DNA of 64,000 nt. It comes from Pirellulales bacterium (GTDB lineage Bacteria; Planctomycetota; Planctomycetia; Pirellulales; Lacipirellulaceae). Positions within the stretch are counted from its first letter, which is position 1. Each line of letters opens with the position of its first letter. The position numbers and the translations under genes are program-made. The stretch covers positions 992,001 to 1,056,000 of the forward strand of contig JALHQZ010000002.1 of assembly GCA_022841705.1 (NCBI GenBank), in the 5' to 3' direction. Shown piece after piece: positions 41,655 through 50,584 of this stretch. The notes under the pieces are model-generated. The model was given only the letters and a program-made list of their open reading frames with translations. It had not been told where the DNA came from and did not search any database.

Positions 41655-42336
41655 ACGGGGATTTTTTCGCTCGTTGCTCCCTGCCGAGATTTCTTGTGAC
41701 TGGTCACGGCTCGATCCCGTGGACAGGATGTGGATTGAAGAGAACGATCAAGCCCCAATCAGCAATGGCCGAAAGGGTTCGTTGGCTGCGATTTCCTTCG
41801 GGTCATGTCTCTTAATTTTTCCTTTGGACGGTTGCGTTGTCCTTATTCGTTCCCCCAAAATTTCCCTCTGACTTCATCCTTCCCCTTCCCGCAGATGCGG
41901 CGGGCGCTTCGGAAAGGCATCGTTTTTCCCGGCATTTTTGCCTTTTTTGGCCCGTGGACCCGCCCAACAAAAATTTCTGGGAAAAAACTTTTTTAATGGT
42001 TGCAAACTCGGCACTCATCAGTCATACTGCTCTTGTGGTGGCGAGAGCGCCGTCCAAAACATTGTTTCTAACGAATCTTCTCTCTGATCGTTTTGAATCT
42101 GGCTAATGGATAAACCCTACTTACTGGTTAGCCTTGGGCGCTAGCAACTCCGTTTGCTCCCCAAAAAGTAAGTATCTTTTTTTCAGCGTGCTGCCGGCCA
42201 ACTTGCCGTGCCCTTGCGCGTTGCTTCCAAGGCTTGACCAGCCCCGTTGCGTATTTGCGTGACGATTCGGAACAGAGACCTTCCTTCGGACACGACCGAC
42301 TTAGTTTGTTTCAACTTTTGACAAGGATTCCACACA
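41655..42336. other. intergenic region upstream of tandem copy 2
   Basis: Nothing coding is supported. It is more AT-rich than its neighbours, with several homopolymer-like runs (tttttcccggcatttttgcc; gggaaaaaacttttttaatg). A promoter for copy 2 should lie between 42100 and 42330; I see no convincing -35/-10 pair. AAGGA lies 12 bases before ATG 42337. Confidence 0.4.
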
Positions 42337-43341
42337 ATGCTACGCAAGTTCTTCTACTCTCTGGCCGCCGCCGTTGCGGTTTGCACTCCCGCTTTCGCCG
42401 GTGTCATGGGCCTCAGCTCCAAGGTTACGACTTTCGCCGCACCGGATGCCGCACTCACCGGCCAAGGCTTTACAGGGTATGTCCTCACGCTGATGACCGA
42501 CGACAACAGCCCGATTTCGGCTATTGACGTGAACATCACTGGGGCCCTCCACCAACGGTGGAACTTCAACGCCGACACCGATTCGTTCGATCCCACTCCC
42601 AGCTCGGCGAACATCACCAACGGCGACACCAAATTGAATCCGATCACCGGCGCCTTGGTTGGTTCGGCCCTGACGGAAGACAACTCTGGCACCGGCAGCC
42701 CGCTTCCGGATGCTGCCGGCGCCCGTGACTACGGACTTGGCACCTTCATCCGGGGCGCCTGGGGTATTCCTGGTCCCAGCCAAACGAACAAGGCTACCAT
42801 GGCCTACATCGTGGTTAAGGATACCGACCTCCCGAACATCGCGGTCACTGCGCAAGTTGCCACCGGTAACGGCACCTTCACGTTGAACAAGTCGGCGTTC
42901 CCGGACTTGGCAGGTGGTGCTGTCATCAACCCGGTTCTCGTCTCGAACCCCGTTCCGGGTGCTGGCGTCGAACTGCAATTCGGCACGCTTCCGACCCCGC
43001 AGATTTCGGCTCCGCCGAAGAGCATCGCGCTCTCCAACAGCGCGTCTGGCTCGGCCGCGATTTCGATCAGCAGCATCACGCTGGCTGGCGCCGACGCGGG
43101 CAAGTTCGCCCTGCAAGGCACCCTGCCGACCAGCTTGGCTGGTGGCGCCGCTCCGCAAAGCTTCAACGTGGCTTGGAATGCTCCGGGCACCGCGGCTGGC
43201 GTGTACAACGCCCAAGTGTTGGTGAACACCAGCGCTGGTAACTTGGTCTTCGACGTGCAAGCGACCGTTCCGGAACCCGCCACCCTCGCCCTCGCTGGCT
43301 TGGCTGTGGTTGGCTTGGTCGGCTTCGCCCGCCGCAAGTAA
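42337..43341 (+). CDS. choice-of-anchor-D-like PEP-CTERM protein, tandem copy 2
   Basis: The 334-residue paralogue keeps every block of copy 1: signal peptide (FYSLAAAVAVCTPAFAGVMG), SSKVTTFAAPDAALTGQGF, VNITGALHQRWNFNADTDS, DPTPSSANITNGDTKLNPIT, GTFIRGAWGIPGPSQTNKA, the Ig-like domain (ITLAGADAGKFALQGTLPTS) and the tail VPEPATLALAGLAVVGLVGF with ARRK. Both coding and 3' non-coding sequences are close to copy 1, so the duplication unit included the terminator. Confidence 0.87.
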   Translation: MLRKFFYSLAAAVAVCTPAFAGVMGLSSKVTTFAAPDAALTGQGFTGYVLTLMTDDNSPISAIDVNITGALHQRWNFNADTDSFDPTPSSANITNGDTKLNPITGALVGSALTEDNSGTGSPLPDAAGARDYGLGTFIRGAWGIPGPSQTNKATMAYIVVKDTDLPNIAVTAQVATGNGTFTLNKSAFPDLAGGAVINPVLVSNPVPGAGVELQFGTLPTPQISAPPKSIALSNSASGSAAISISSITLAGADAGKFALQGTLPTSLAGGAAPQSFNVAWNAPGTAAGVYNAQVLVNTSAGNLVFDVQATVPEPATLALAGLAVVGLVGFARRK

Positions 43342-43679
43342 TCCTTGCTGATAAAAAGATTGCCTTGGAATTGCGGCGGCGGTTCCCACTGGCTGCTCGC
43401 CGCGAATCCTCGCGACAAAGAGCCCCGGACTTCGGTCCGGGGCTTTTTTTGTGTTCGTAGCAGGCACAGTCCTTTGTGCCGTCGCCCTCCGGGTTCACGT
43501 TAGCAGTGCAAAAACACCTCGATTTTCTCGCACTTCCTGTTGATACGGCCCACGACAATCGTCATAACGAAGGCGGGTCTCATGCCGATCGCCATCCGGT
43601 TTGGTCAAACGAAGCGACTACCAATTCAGCGCCACCTGCTTCGCTCGCTGCCGCGCCTCCAACTTGAAAGGCTCATCTC
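43342..43679. other. 3' untranslated region of copy 2 and leader of copy 3
   Basis: The first 109 bases repeat the sequence after copy 1 and end in a terminator (43421-43450). The rest (43451-43679) carries a small hairpin (ggcacagtcctttgtgcc, near 43465) and the leader of copy 3, which has AAAGG 11 bases before ATG 43680. No ORF is credible. Confidence 0.55.
43421..43450 (+). terminator. factor-independent terminator after tandem copy 2
   Basis: The stem AGCCCCGG/CCGGGGCT, loop acttcggt and T7 run are identical to those at 41173-41202. Confidence 0.88.
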
Positions 43680-44696
43680 ATGATCGGGAATATTCGCGCT
43701 CCATTCGCTGTCGCAATCGTCGCTGTAACGATTGGTGCGGCTTCCGCCCCCGCGTTCGGCGGCGTCATGGGCATTAGCTCCACGGTTACGACTTTCGCCC
43801 CACCGGACGCCAATCTCACCGGCCAAGGTTGGAAGGGGATCGTGCTCTCGGTGATGACCGACGACAACAGCGTGATTTCCGCTGTTGACGTGAACATCAC
43901 CGGCGCCCTCCACCAACGGTGGAACTTGAACACCGACACCGAAACGTTTGATCCCACCCCCAGTTCGGCCAATATCACCAACGGCGATAGCAAATTGAAT
44001 CCGATCAGCGGCGCCTTGGTTGGTTCGGCCCTGACCGAAGACAACTCAGGCGCCGGCAGCCCGCTTCCGGACACTGCTACTCGTAACTACGGGGTTGGAA
44101 CCTTTCTGCGGGGCGCGTGGGGGATTCCCGGCCCGCAGCAAACCAACAAGGCGAATCTGGCATACATCGTGGTTCGGGAAGCCGAGATTCCGAACCTCCG
44201 GATCAGTGCTCTAGTTGCTACTTCAACCGGTACGTACGCTGAAAACTTTGGAACTTCCCCACCGCCGCTTAGCGTGCTGTCGTCGAATCCGGTTCCCGGC
44301 CCCGGGGTTGAAATCGACTTCGGCTACTTGCACGCGGACCAAGACCCGGCCGCGATTCCGATATCACTCTCGAACAACGTCCCTGGCTCGCTACCAATTA
44401 CAATCAGCAGCATCACGCTTACGGGCCCGAGTGCCGCCAACTACGTGCTGATTGGCGCCTTGCCGACCACCTTGGTCGGCGGCGCGGCCCCGCAGACGTT
44501 CGCGGTGGACTATGGCGTGCCCATCGCAGGCTTCGGCTCCTACCCAGCGCAGGTCCGCGTCGTTACGAGCGCTGGCAACTTGACTTACGATGTCTACGCT
44601 GTGTTACTTCCCGAGCCGAGCGCGTTTGCGCTCACTGGTTTGGCGTTGGTTGGCCTCGCGGGAATTACGCGCCGCAAGTCGTTTTCGTTACGCTAA
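43680..44696 (+). CDS. choice-of-anchor-D-like PEP-CTERM protein, tandem copy 3
   Basis: The 338-residue paralogue has a changed signal region (APFAVAIVAVTIGAASAPAF) but the same mature blocks: SSTVTTFAPPDANLTGQGW, VNITGALHQRWNLNTDTET, NITNGDSKLNPISGALVGSA, GTFLRGAWGIPGPQQTNKA, an Ig-like domain (ITLTGPSAANYVLIGALPTT) and the tail LPEPSAFALTGLALVGLAGI with TRRK. The PEP-CTERM motif starts LPEPS instead of VPEPAT. Copy 4 begins 42 bases after the stop without a terminator in between, so the two are probably co-transcribed. Confidence 0.86.
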   Translation: MIGNIRAPFAVAIVAVTIGAASAPAFGGVMGISSTVTTFAPPDANLTGQGWKGIVLSVMTDDNSVISAVDVNITGALHQRWNLNTDTETFDPTPSSANITNGDSKLNPISGALVGSALTEDNSGAGSPLPDTATRNYGVGTFLRGAWGIPGPQQTNKANLAYIVVREAEIPNLRISALVATSTGTYAENFGTSPPPLSVLSSNPVPGPGVEIDFGYLHADQDPAAIPISLSNNVPGSLPITISSITLTGPSAANYVLIGALPTTLVGGAAPQTFAVDYGVPIAGFGSYPAQVRVVTSAGNLTYDVYAVLLPEPSAFALTGLALVGLAGITRRKSFSLR

Positions 44697-44738
44697 AAAG
44701 TTGCCTCATCAAGTCCTCCAATCCCAAAGGCTCGACTC

Positions 44739-45710
44739 ATGATTCGCAACTGCTACTGTTCGCTGGCCGCACTCGTGATGTGTACGTCGGCGTATGCCGG
44801 GGTGATGTGGACCAGTTCGATCGTGAATCCGCCCTTCACCACGGAAACCACGCTCACGGGTCACAAGGGGTATGTGATCGGGGTGATGACCGATGATGGC
44901 AGCAACATCTCGGCCGTCGATATCAACATTCGGGGTCAACTTCACCAGCGCTGGGTCTTCAACGCCGATACGGAGGAATTTGATCCCACCCCCAGTTCGG
45001 CCAACATCACCAACGGTGATAGCCACCTGACCCCTGTCGCCGGCGCTCTCATCGGCTCCGCGCTCATTGAAAACAACAACATCACGCCCAGCCCGTTGGC
45101 CGATACCGCGACCCGCGACTACGGCTACGGCGATTCGCTGCGTGGCGCCTGGGGGATTCCTGGCCCGAGCCAAACCAACAAGGCGAACTTGGCTTACATC
45201 GTGGTGCGGGAAACCGAGATTCCGAACATCCAGGTTCGAGCTTTAGTCGCCACTCCTAATGGCACCTTCTTGCTCACAGAGTCTTTTTCTCCGCTGCCAC
45301 TGGGGATCCTCACTTCCAACCCCGTGCCGGGCCCAGGGATTGAAATCGACTTTGGCAATTTACCACCCGACCAAAACCCCGCGCCGTTGCCGATTGCGCT
45401 GTCCAACGCGGGCAGTGTGGAAACCACCATCAGCGTACTCAGCATCTCACTGGCTGGTCCGAACGCGGCGAACTTTGTGTTCACAGGAACCTTGCCCACC
45501 GTTTTGGTTGGCGGCGCCGCCCCGCAGAGCTTCGGCGTGGACTTCGTTCCCCAGGGACCGCTCGCTTCCCAGTACACGGCCCAAGTGCTGGTGGTGACCA
45601 ACGCCGGCAACTTAGCTTTTGACGTTGTCGCCTATACACCGGAACCCGCCACTCTGGCCCTCGCCGGCTTGGCTGTGGTCGGTCTGGTTGGCCTTGTTCG
45701 CCGGAAGTAA
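44739..45710 (+). CDS. choice-of-anchor-D-like PEP-CTERM protein, tandem copy 4
   Basis: The 323-residue paralogue is the most diverged of the four at its N-terminus (GVMWTSSIVNPPFTTETTLT) but keeps VMTDDGSNISAVDINIRGQL, HQRWVFNADTEEFDPTPSSA, SLRGAWGIPGPSQTNKANLA, the Ig-like domain (ISLAGPNAANFVFTGTLPTV) and a tail identical to copy 2 over most of its length (PEPATLALAGLAVVGLVGLV then RRK). AAAGG lies 12 bases before ATG 44739. A 204-bp MITE-like element follows 27 bases after the stop codon. Confidence 0.86.
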   Translation: MIRNCYCSLAALVMCTSAYAGVMWTSSIVNPPFTTETTLTGHKGYVIGVMTDDGSNISAVDINIRGQLHQRWVFNADTEEFDPTPSSANITNGDSHLTPVAGALIGSALIENNNITPSPLADTATRDYGYGDSLRGAWGIPGPSQTNKANLAYIVVRETEIPNIQVRALVATPNGTFLLTESFSPLPLGILTSNPVPGPGIEIDFGNLPPDQNPAPLPIALSNAGSVETTISVLSISLAGPNAANFVFTGTLPTVLVGGAAPQSFGVDFVPQGPLASQYTAQVLVVTNAGNLAFDVVAYTPEPATLALAGLAVVGLVGLVRRK

Positions 45711-45737
45711 TCGGGCCCGCCGCGAGTAGCTGTTGAG

Positions 45738-45941
45738 GGGTGGCACTGACTTTCGGCCGCGATTGACTCGTTTTGCAATTCAAGCGCGAACGGCCGAATG
45801 TCAGTGCGGGCGCGAGCCCGTAGGAAGGGAATCAGCCGCAAGCTCGATCACTTCCTACGGGCTGAAGCCCGTGAGCGACAATCGGCCGGTGACGTCCATT
45901 TTGCGGGCAAAGTTATGCGCGGCCGACAGTCGGGGCCACCC
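45738..45941. mobile_element. MITE-like element, copy A
   Basis: The 204-bp element starts GGGTGGCACTGACTTTCGGC and ends in the inverse GCCGACAGTCGGGGCCACCC; the two ends match as inverted repeats at about 25 of 31 positions. CGGCCGAATGTC inside the left arm and GACAATCGGCCG inside the right arm form a second inverted pair. The middle 70 bases are a separate palindrome that differs from copy B. No ORF is inside. A target-site duplication is not obvious. Confidence 0.78.
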
Positions 45942-45980
45942 AGTTCTCCGCGCTGGCGACGGCACGCGGAGCGTGGGGTG

Positions 45981-46817
45981 CTACTTTCTGCGTTGGCAGC
46001 CTGGGCAGTAGAACGTCGCGCGTTGGGCCTGGACGATGCGCCTAATCGGCGCGCCGCAGTGGCCGCACGGCTCGCCCGCTTTGTCGTACACGCGGTGCTG
46101 GTTCTGGTAGCCGCCATCTTGGTTCAACACGTTGCGGTACGTGCCATCGGAGAGAGTGGAGCCTTCGTACAGGATCGCTTCTTCGAGCACGGCGAGCGTG
46201 GCGTCGGCGATGCGGCGCCACACCGGCCGTGAGAGCTGATCGCACCGCGCCGCCGGATGGACGCCGGCGACGAAGAGAATCTCCGCGGCGTAGAGATTGC
46301 CGATGCCGAGCACGGCTTTCTGATCCAAAAGGGCGACCTTGATAGCGCGACGTGAACCGCCAAGACGTTCACGCAGTAGCTCGGCGGTGACGGTGAGGGC
46401 GTCGGGCCCCAGCTTTGTAGGCCCGAGCGCTGCGAGTTGCTGAGCGGGCGTAAGCAGCCGCACGTGCCCCAAACCGCGGCGGTCCCAGTACCAAAACTCC
46501 CGCAGTTTGGCGCCGCTGACCGTGAACCGAAGTCGCAGGTAGAGCGGGTCGGGCGGATCACAGGTGAGCACCAGCCCCGTCATCCGCGGCTCGATGACAA
46601 TCGCATCGCCCGAGCCAAGCCGCAGCACCACACGCTTGCCGATGCGGTCGATCGCTGCGATGTCTTGCCCCGTCGTACGCCGCCGGAATGCATCGACCCG
46701 CGGCGCCAAATTAATCGGCTTCCGCGGGCAAGCGAGCCGTTCAACCTCCACCAACCGCCCGCCCACGGCGCCGAGGATGCCTCGACGCATGGTCTCAACT
46801 TCGGGCAACTCGGGCAT
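45981..46817 (-). CDS. mutM: formamidopyrimidine-DNA glycosylase
   Basis: MutM/Fpg cuts 8-oxoguanine and formamidopyrimidines out of DNA. The 278-residue protein starts with the catalytic MPELPEVETMRRGI (Pro-2 nucleophile, Glu-3), and has the H2TH region (LLDQKAVLGIGNLYAAEILF) and the C-terminal zinc finger with four Cys (PCGHCG and FYCPGCQRRK). Length and motifs are complete. A decayed copy of its 3' end is found at 41395-41654. Confidence 0.95.
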   Translation of the reverse strand: MPELPEVETMRRGILGAVGGRLVEVERLACPRKPINLAPRVDAFRRRTTGQDIAAIDRIGKRVVLRLGSGDAIVIEPRMTGLVLTCDPPDPLYLRLRFTVSGAKLREFWYWDRRGLGHVRLLTPAQQLAALGPTKLGPDALTVTAELLRERLGGSRRAIKVALLDQKAVLGIGNLYAAEILFVAGVHPAARCDQLSRPVWRRIADATLAVLEEAILYEGSTLSDGTYRNVLNQDGGYQNQHRVYDKAGEPCGHCGAPIRRIVQAQRATFYCPGCQRRK

Positions 46818-46936
46818 GGGAGAGGGACGAGGGGCGAGGAAAGAGGGACGAGGAGTGAGGGGTGAGTCGTAGAATCAGGTCAAAATTAACGGGTATCAAT
46901 TCGATCCTCGTTCCTCGCTCCTCATCCCACGCCGCT

Positions 46937-48547
46937 TTACAAGTGCCGCCACGCCACGAAGGCGAGGATTGGCAGCAGCAGGCCGCAGCTATAAACCATG
47001 TAGCCGAAGAAGCTGGGCATTTTGACGCCGGACTTTTCGGCGATTGCTTTGACCATGAAGTTCGGGCCGTTGCCGATGTAGGTCATGGCGCCAAAAAACA
47101 CAGCGCCCAGCGAGATGCCGATCAGCCGCGATTCCAGCACGCCGGCGATCACCCGCTCCCCGGCCGGGTTCTCCAGCGAGCGAGCAGTTTCAAAGAATAC
47201 TAGGTAAGTGGGGGCGTTATCGAGCACGCTCGAAAGGGCTCCGGTGATCCAATAGAAGTTCATCGGGGTGTCGATCCCCAGCGACGGGCCACTCACGCCG
47301 AGCATTTGGAGCGCGGGCTGCATGCAGATGAAGATGCCGCTGAAGAGGGCGGCGACTTCGACGATGGCCCCATAATTGAAACCGTTATCGGTGCGGACCC
47401 GCTTCTCGCCGAGCCACAGGGAGAGGGCAACCAGCCCTAACTGCACCGCTTCGCGGAGGTACATCCACGGGTGCCAATCGGTCCCGGGAATCGCCTTGGA
47501 GGGGTCCAGCAGCGCCACAGCGGCCACCACCCCTAGCAAGAGCGGGCCGTTCACGGCCAGGCCGCGGAACTTCAAGTTGCGAATCTGGCGCAGATCGCGC
47601 GTGAGGTCGGAGATCTTCTCGCGGCGGTAGCCAAAGAACTCGTCATACAGCAGGTACACGAGCAGCAAAAGGCCGTTGCAGAGGAGCCATTCCCGCCACA
47701 GGTTCAAGGTCCAAAAGAAATCAACACCCTGCAAGTAGCCCAAAAACAGGGGCGGATCGCCAATCGGCAGTAGGCACCCGCCGCAATTGCAAACGATGAA
47801 AATGAAAAAGACCACCGTGTGGGCGACGTACTTCCGCTCGCGGTTGGTCTCGAGCAGCGGCCGAATGAGCAGCATTGCGGCGCCGGTGGTGCCGATGAAA
47901 CTTGCCAAAATCCCCCCCGCCGCCATGAAGAGGGCATTCACTACGGGGTTGGCCTGCAAATCTCCCGTGATGCGGATGCCGCCGCTGATGGTGTAGAGGC
48001 TAAAGAGCAGCACGATAAACGGGATGTATTCGCCAAGAATTGCATTCTGCAGCAAAGCGGTCACGATGCCGAAATTCAGCCCCCCTGCGGCAGGTTCCAC
48101 CACGTGATGCGCCGGCCAGTGCCCTTCGACCGGATGCCGGTGGAGCACGAGGTAATACAGAAGCGTGAGCAGCCCCAGCCCGGCCGCCACCTTGAAGCGG
48201 TTGGCGTTCGATTCCCACCAGTGCTCCGTCTTGTGCAGCAGGGGGAAAATGGCGATGGCGCCCAGCAGCAGCACGAACGGCGTGACGGTCCACAGCGGCG
48301 GCGCGGGTGGCTTGGCGGCGTGCGGTTCCGCTTCGTTGGTAGGGGCGGTCGCAGCTTCAGCGACGTCGGCCTCTTCAGCGTGATGGTCGCCCCCGGCCAG
48401 AATCAACTCCGTCCCGCGCTGCGGCCAGCCCATCAGGGCCGCGGCAACGTAGATCACTAGCCCAATAACCAAGGCCGCCAAAACGCCCGACGAACCCGCA
48501 GTTCTTGCACTGGTGGGGCCGGGGGCAGCGTGGTGCGAATCACTCAT
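46937..48547 (-). CDS. NhaD-like sodium:proton antiporter
   Basis: The 536-residue membrane protein has about 12 helices and motifs of the NhaD/ion-transporter (IT) superfamily: [46 protein letters not shown] and [20 protein letters not shown]. The segment between helices 1 and 2 is long, with a His/Ala-rich loop ([20 protein letters not shown]) of unknown use. IT-superfamily relatives transport citrate or arsenite, but the GNGPNFM and GTTGAAML blocks fit NhaD best. It is probably a single-gene unit. Confidence 0.85.
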   Translation of the reverse strand: MSDSHHAAPGPTSARTAGSSGVLAALVIGLVIYVAAALMGWPQRGTELILAGGDHHAEEADVAEAATAPTNEAEPHAAKPPAPPLWTVTPFVLLLGAIAIFPLLHKTEHWWESNANRFKVAAGLGLLTLLYYLVLHRHPVEGHWPAHHVVEPAAGGLNFGIVTALLQNAILGEYIPFIVLLFSLYTISGGIRITGDLQANPVVNALFMAAGGILASFIGTTGAAMLLIRPLLETNRERKYVAHTVVFFIFIVCNCGGCLLPIGDPPLFLGYLQGVDFFWTLNLWREWLLCNGLLLLVYLLYDEFFGYRREKISDLTRDLRQIRNLKFRGLAVNGPLLLGVVAAVALLDPSKAIPGTDWHPWMYLREAVQLGLVALSLWLGEKRVRTDNGFNYGAIVEVAALFSGIFICMQPALQMLGVSGPSLGIDTPMNFYWITGALSSVLDNAPTYLVFFETARSLENPAGERVIAGVLESRLIGISLGAVFFGAMTYIGNGPNFMVKAIAEKSGVKMPSFFGYMVYSCGLLLPILAFVAWRHL

Positions 48548-48736
48548 GCGAACTATCCTGGGAACGGTCGATTTTACGCTGGGGCCTGAGTGCTCCAGAC
48601 TAGCCCGCCGGGCTTGAAGCGCCTACCGCCATCAGCCGCAGGGCGCTAGCCCTCGGTCGATCAGTACACGGTTTACCCCCTCACCACCAACCGGACCCAG
48701 TAAAGCTAACACTGCCGCGTGGCGGCTGATAATCGC

Positions 48737-49441
48737 ATGCCTCGCCCTCCCAAACTGTTGATCAGCGTGCGCAGCACGGCGGAAGCGCGCGCGGCGCTGG
48801 CCGGGGGCGCTGATTGGATCGATATTAAAGAACCGAACCGCGGTTCGCTGGGCGCCGCCGATCAAGCGACGATTGCCGACGTGATGCGCGAGGTGGCGGG
48901 CCGGCGCCCCGTGAGCGCGGCTGCGGGGGAATGGAACGCAACGGGTGACATCAACTGGCGACAGTTTCCAGAACTCGCCCGCATCAAACTCGGCCTCGCC
49001 GGTGGGGCGGATGAACCGGATGTTTGGCGCCAGGTTGAATCTTTCGCCGAGCGGTTGCCACGGCGTGAGATGTTGGTGCTCACTGCGTACGCCGACTACT
49101 CCGCAGCGCGGGCGCCCTGCCCTGCCGATGTGCTGGATCAAAGCGATCGGCTGGGACTTGAAATTCTGCTGGTGGATACTTTCGATAAATCGGCCGGGAC
49201 GCTGTTCGATGCGCTGGATGCCGATCAACTGCGGGAGTTGATCGAGCGAGCGCATGGGGTTGGGATGGAAGTGGTGCTGGCGGGGTCGCTCTCCGGTGAA
49301 GCGCTGACCGCTGCTTATGAGTTGGGGCCGGTGATGATTGGCGTGCGTGGGGCGGCGTGCCGTGGTGGGCGAAAGGGGGAGATTGATGCAGAGTTAGTGG
49401 CGGGCGTTTCGGTAGTTGCCGCACGCTGTGCCCAGAGGTAG
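48737..49441 (+). CDS. mfnB: (5-formylfuran-3-yl)methyl phosphate synthase
   Basis: MfnB makes the furan precursor of methanofuran from two glyceraldehyde-3-phosphate molecules. In bacteria it belongs to H4MPT-dependent C1 metabolism, which planctomycetes share with methylotrophs. From ATG 48737 the 234-residue TIM-barrel product has the conserved DIKEPNRGSLGAAD (active-site Lys), AGEWNATGDIN and KLGLAGG, and LLVDTFDKSAGTLFDAL with the second catalytic Lys, and ends GVRGAACRGGRKGEIDAELV. GTG 48719 is an alternative start. No other H4MPT gene is near. Confidence 0.88.
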   Translation: MPRPPKLLISVRSTAEARAALAGGADWIDIKEPNRGSLGAADQATIADVMREVAGRRPVSAAAGEWNATGDINWRQFPELARIKLGLAGGADEPDVWRQVESFAERLPRREMLVLTAYADYSAARAPCPADVLDQSDRLGLEILLVDTFDKSAGTLFDALDADQLRELIERAHGVGMEVVLAGSLSGEALTAAYELGPVMIGVRGAACRGGRKGEIDAELVAGVSVVAARCAQR

Positions 49442-49558
49442 ATTGAAACATTGAGTAGCTTTGCTTTTGTCGATCTCACAGGCGTCCTGTCAACGAGCCT
49501 ACTGAGTATCTCCTTCAATATGCCCGGGCTTATTGAAGAAGTTCCTGTATAATGACAA

Positions 49559-49565
49559 GTTATGC
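49559..49565 (+). promoter_or_regulatory. left boundary of the cassette cluster (GTTATGC)
   Basis: GTTATGC resembles the integron core site GTTRRRY and overlaps the start codon of the first cassette gene. TATAAT lies just before it (49549-49554). It could be a former attachment site or the end of a lost cassette. This is an inference from the spacing of the three attC-like sites downstream. Confidence 0.4.
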
Positions 49566-49921
49566 CGCAGGGATCATCCGACATCATCGCACTGAGCGCT
49601 CTGGTCGGGGCCTTTATCGTCGTTGTGGCTTTCTGGCGTCGTCCCTGGCCGGCCTTGATCGTCGCCGCGGTGATCCTCATCACGAGTTGGATGCTTCTTA
49701 TGCAAGCCAACGAGGTAGACATCCAGCACGAGCTCAAGCTCATCGAAGCGAAGCAGGCACGTGGTGAGCAACTTTCGCTTGACGATCAGTTGTTCGATGG
49801 GACCGGCGAACGCGTTGCTGTGCTGTTCATGGGATGGTTACCCGCTGGTATTGGAGTGGCGGTTGGCAGCGCCGTCGCGTTTGGGATACGCCGCTTTCGA
49901 GGCCGCCCGGCTGCCGCATAA
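49562..49921 (+). CDS. small membrane protein, cassette gene 1
   Basis: The 119-residue protein has two or three membrane helices (IIALSALVGAFIVVVAFW, residues 8-25; ALIVAAVILITSWMLLMQA, 31-49; VLFMGWLPAGIGVAVGSAVA, 87-106) joined by a charged coiled loop (IQHELKLIEAKQARGEQLSL). I do not recognise its family. Its stop codon TAA overlaps the R'' box of the attC-like site that follows. The TATAAT 8 bases upstream suggests a nearly leaderless transcript. Confidence 0.68.
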   Translation: MPQGSSDIIALSALVGAFIVVVAFWRRPWPALIVAAVILITSWMLLMQANEVDIQHELKLIEAKQARGEQLSLDDQLFDGTGERVAVLFMGWLPAGIGVAVGSAVAFGIRRFRGRPAAA

Positions 49922-50006
49922 CCATTCGCTGCAATCGACCGGCAATCGCGTCGCGGTTGCAATCGTGGCGTCCCGCCGGCCGGGTCGCTGAGCTTGGTCG
50001 TTACCC
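49916..50006 (+). repeat. attC-like recombination site 1
   Basis: The 91-bp site begins GCATAAC (R''-like) and ends GTTACCC (R'-like). Inside, CGCTGCAATCGACCGGC on the left pairs with GCCGGCCGGGTCGCTGAGC on the right; the left arm carries an unpaired G after GCT. The centre (aatcgcgtcgcggttgcaat) is variable. The layout equals the integron attC architecture, although the core boxes are imperfect. Confidence 0.65.
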
Positions 50007-50018
50007 GACAGAGGAATC

Positions 50019-50450
50019 ATGATACCCCAAGCCAAAGTTTGGCAGGAAGCACCGAAACTGGCGTTGCCTGAAAACCCGGCGATCGTTTCCGACTGCGACA
50101 AGGTTTGGATCGCATACGAAACCGCGCACAGCGAGGAAGGGACCTTCGCAATTGTCCTGTTCTCTGGCGTGATTGAGCTACATCTATCGCCGATAAACGA
50201 TGTGGGGCTTGGGAGACATCCGTATGCTGCGTTAGGCTTGCGGTGCTACACATTTCACGAACTCTTCGACACAGCGGAAACGAAACGCTGGTCGCCCATT
50301 GGTGGACGTCAATTTGTGATCACTTTCAAGGACGTTACAATTGACATAATTGCGAGACAGCCCGAAGTGATCGCAGACGCCGTAAAATCACACAATCCTC
50401 ATTCCGCACTCAAACTTGCAATTCAATCCGCGCTCGACACTGTCAGGTAA
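50019..50450 (+). CDS. small soluble protein, cassette gene 2
   Basis: The 143-residue ORF starts at ATG 50019 behind GAGGA. The sequence is balanced and globular in look (DKVWIAYETAHSEEGTFAIV, GGRQFVITFKDVTIDIIARQ), without signal or membrane segments. I do not recognise its family. Its base use is less GC-rich than that of its neighbours, consistent with foreign origin. Its TAA stop overlaps the R''-like box of attC site 2, as is usual in integron cassettes. Confidence 0.78.
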   Translation: MIPQAKVWQEAPKLALPENPAIVSDCDKVWIAYETAHSEEGTFAIVLFSGVIELHLSPINDVGLGRHPYAALGLRCYTFHELFDTAETKRWSPIGGRQFVITFKDVTIDIIARQPEVIADAVKSHNPHSALKLAIQSALDTVR

Positions 50451-50535
50451 CCATGCCATGCACCGGAGTGGCGGTAGCCAGCGGACTTGAAATGGAAACC
50501 TTACTCCCGCCACCCGGTGATGACGGCCGTTCGCT
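50445..50535 (+). repeat. attC-like recombination site 2
   Basis: The 91-bp site begins AGGTAAC and ends GTTCGCT. CATGCACCGGAGTGGCGG on the left is complementary to CCGCCACCCGGTGATG on the right except for one unpaired G and one unpaired A in the left arm, which is the extrahelical pattern that integron integrases recognise. The R' box is imperfect. Confidence 0.72.
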
Positions 50536-50584
50536 GGCAACAACCAAACCGGCCACCCACCAAACTTCAAAAAAGGAGATACGA

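Noticed and set aside
45738..45941. small ORFs within the MITE-like element
   Set aside because: The similar translations seen in copies A and B (MNCKTSQSRPKVSAT and MRLNCKTSQSRPKVSAT) only reflect the shared repeat DNA and do not indicate a gene.
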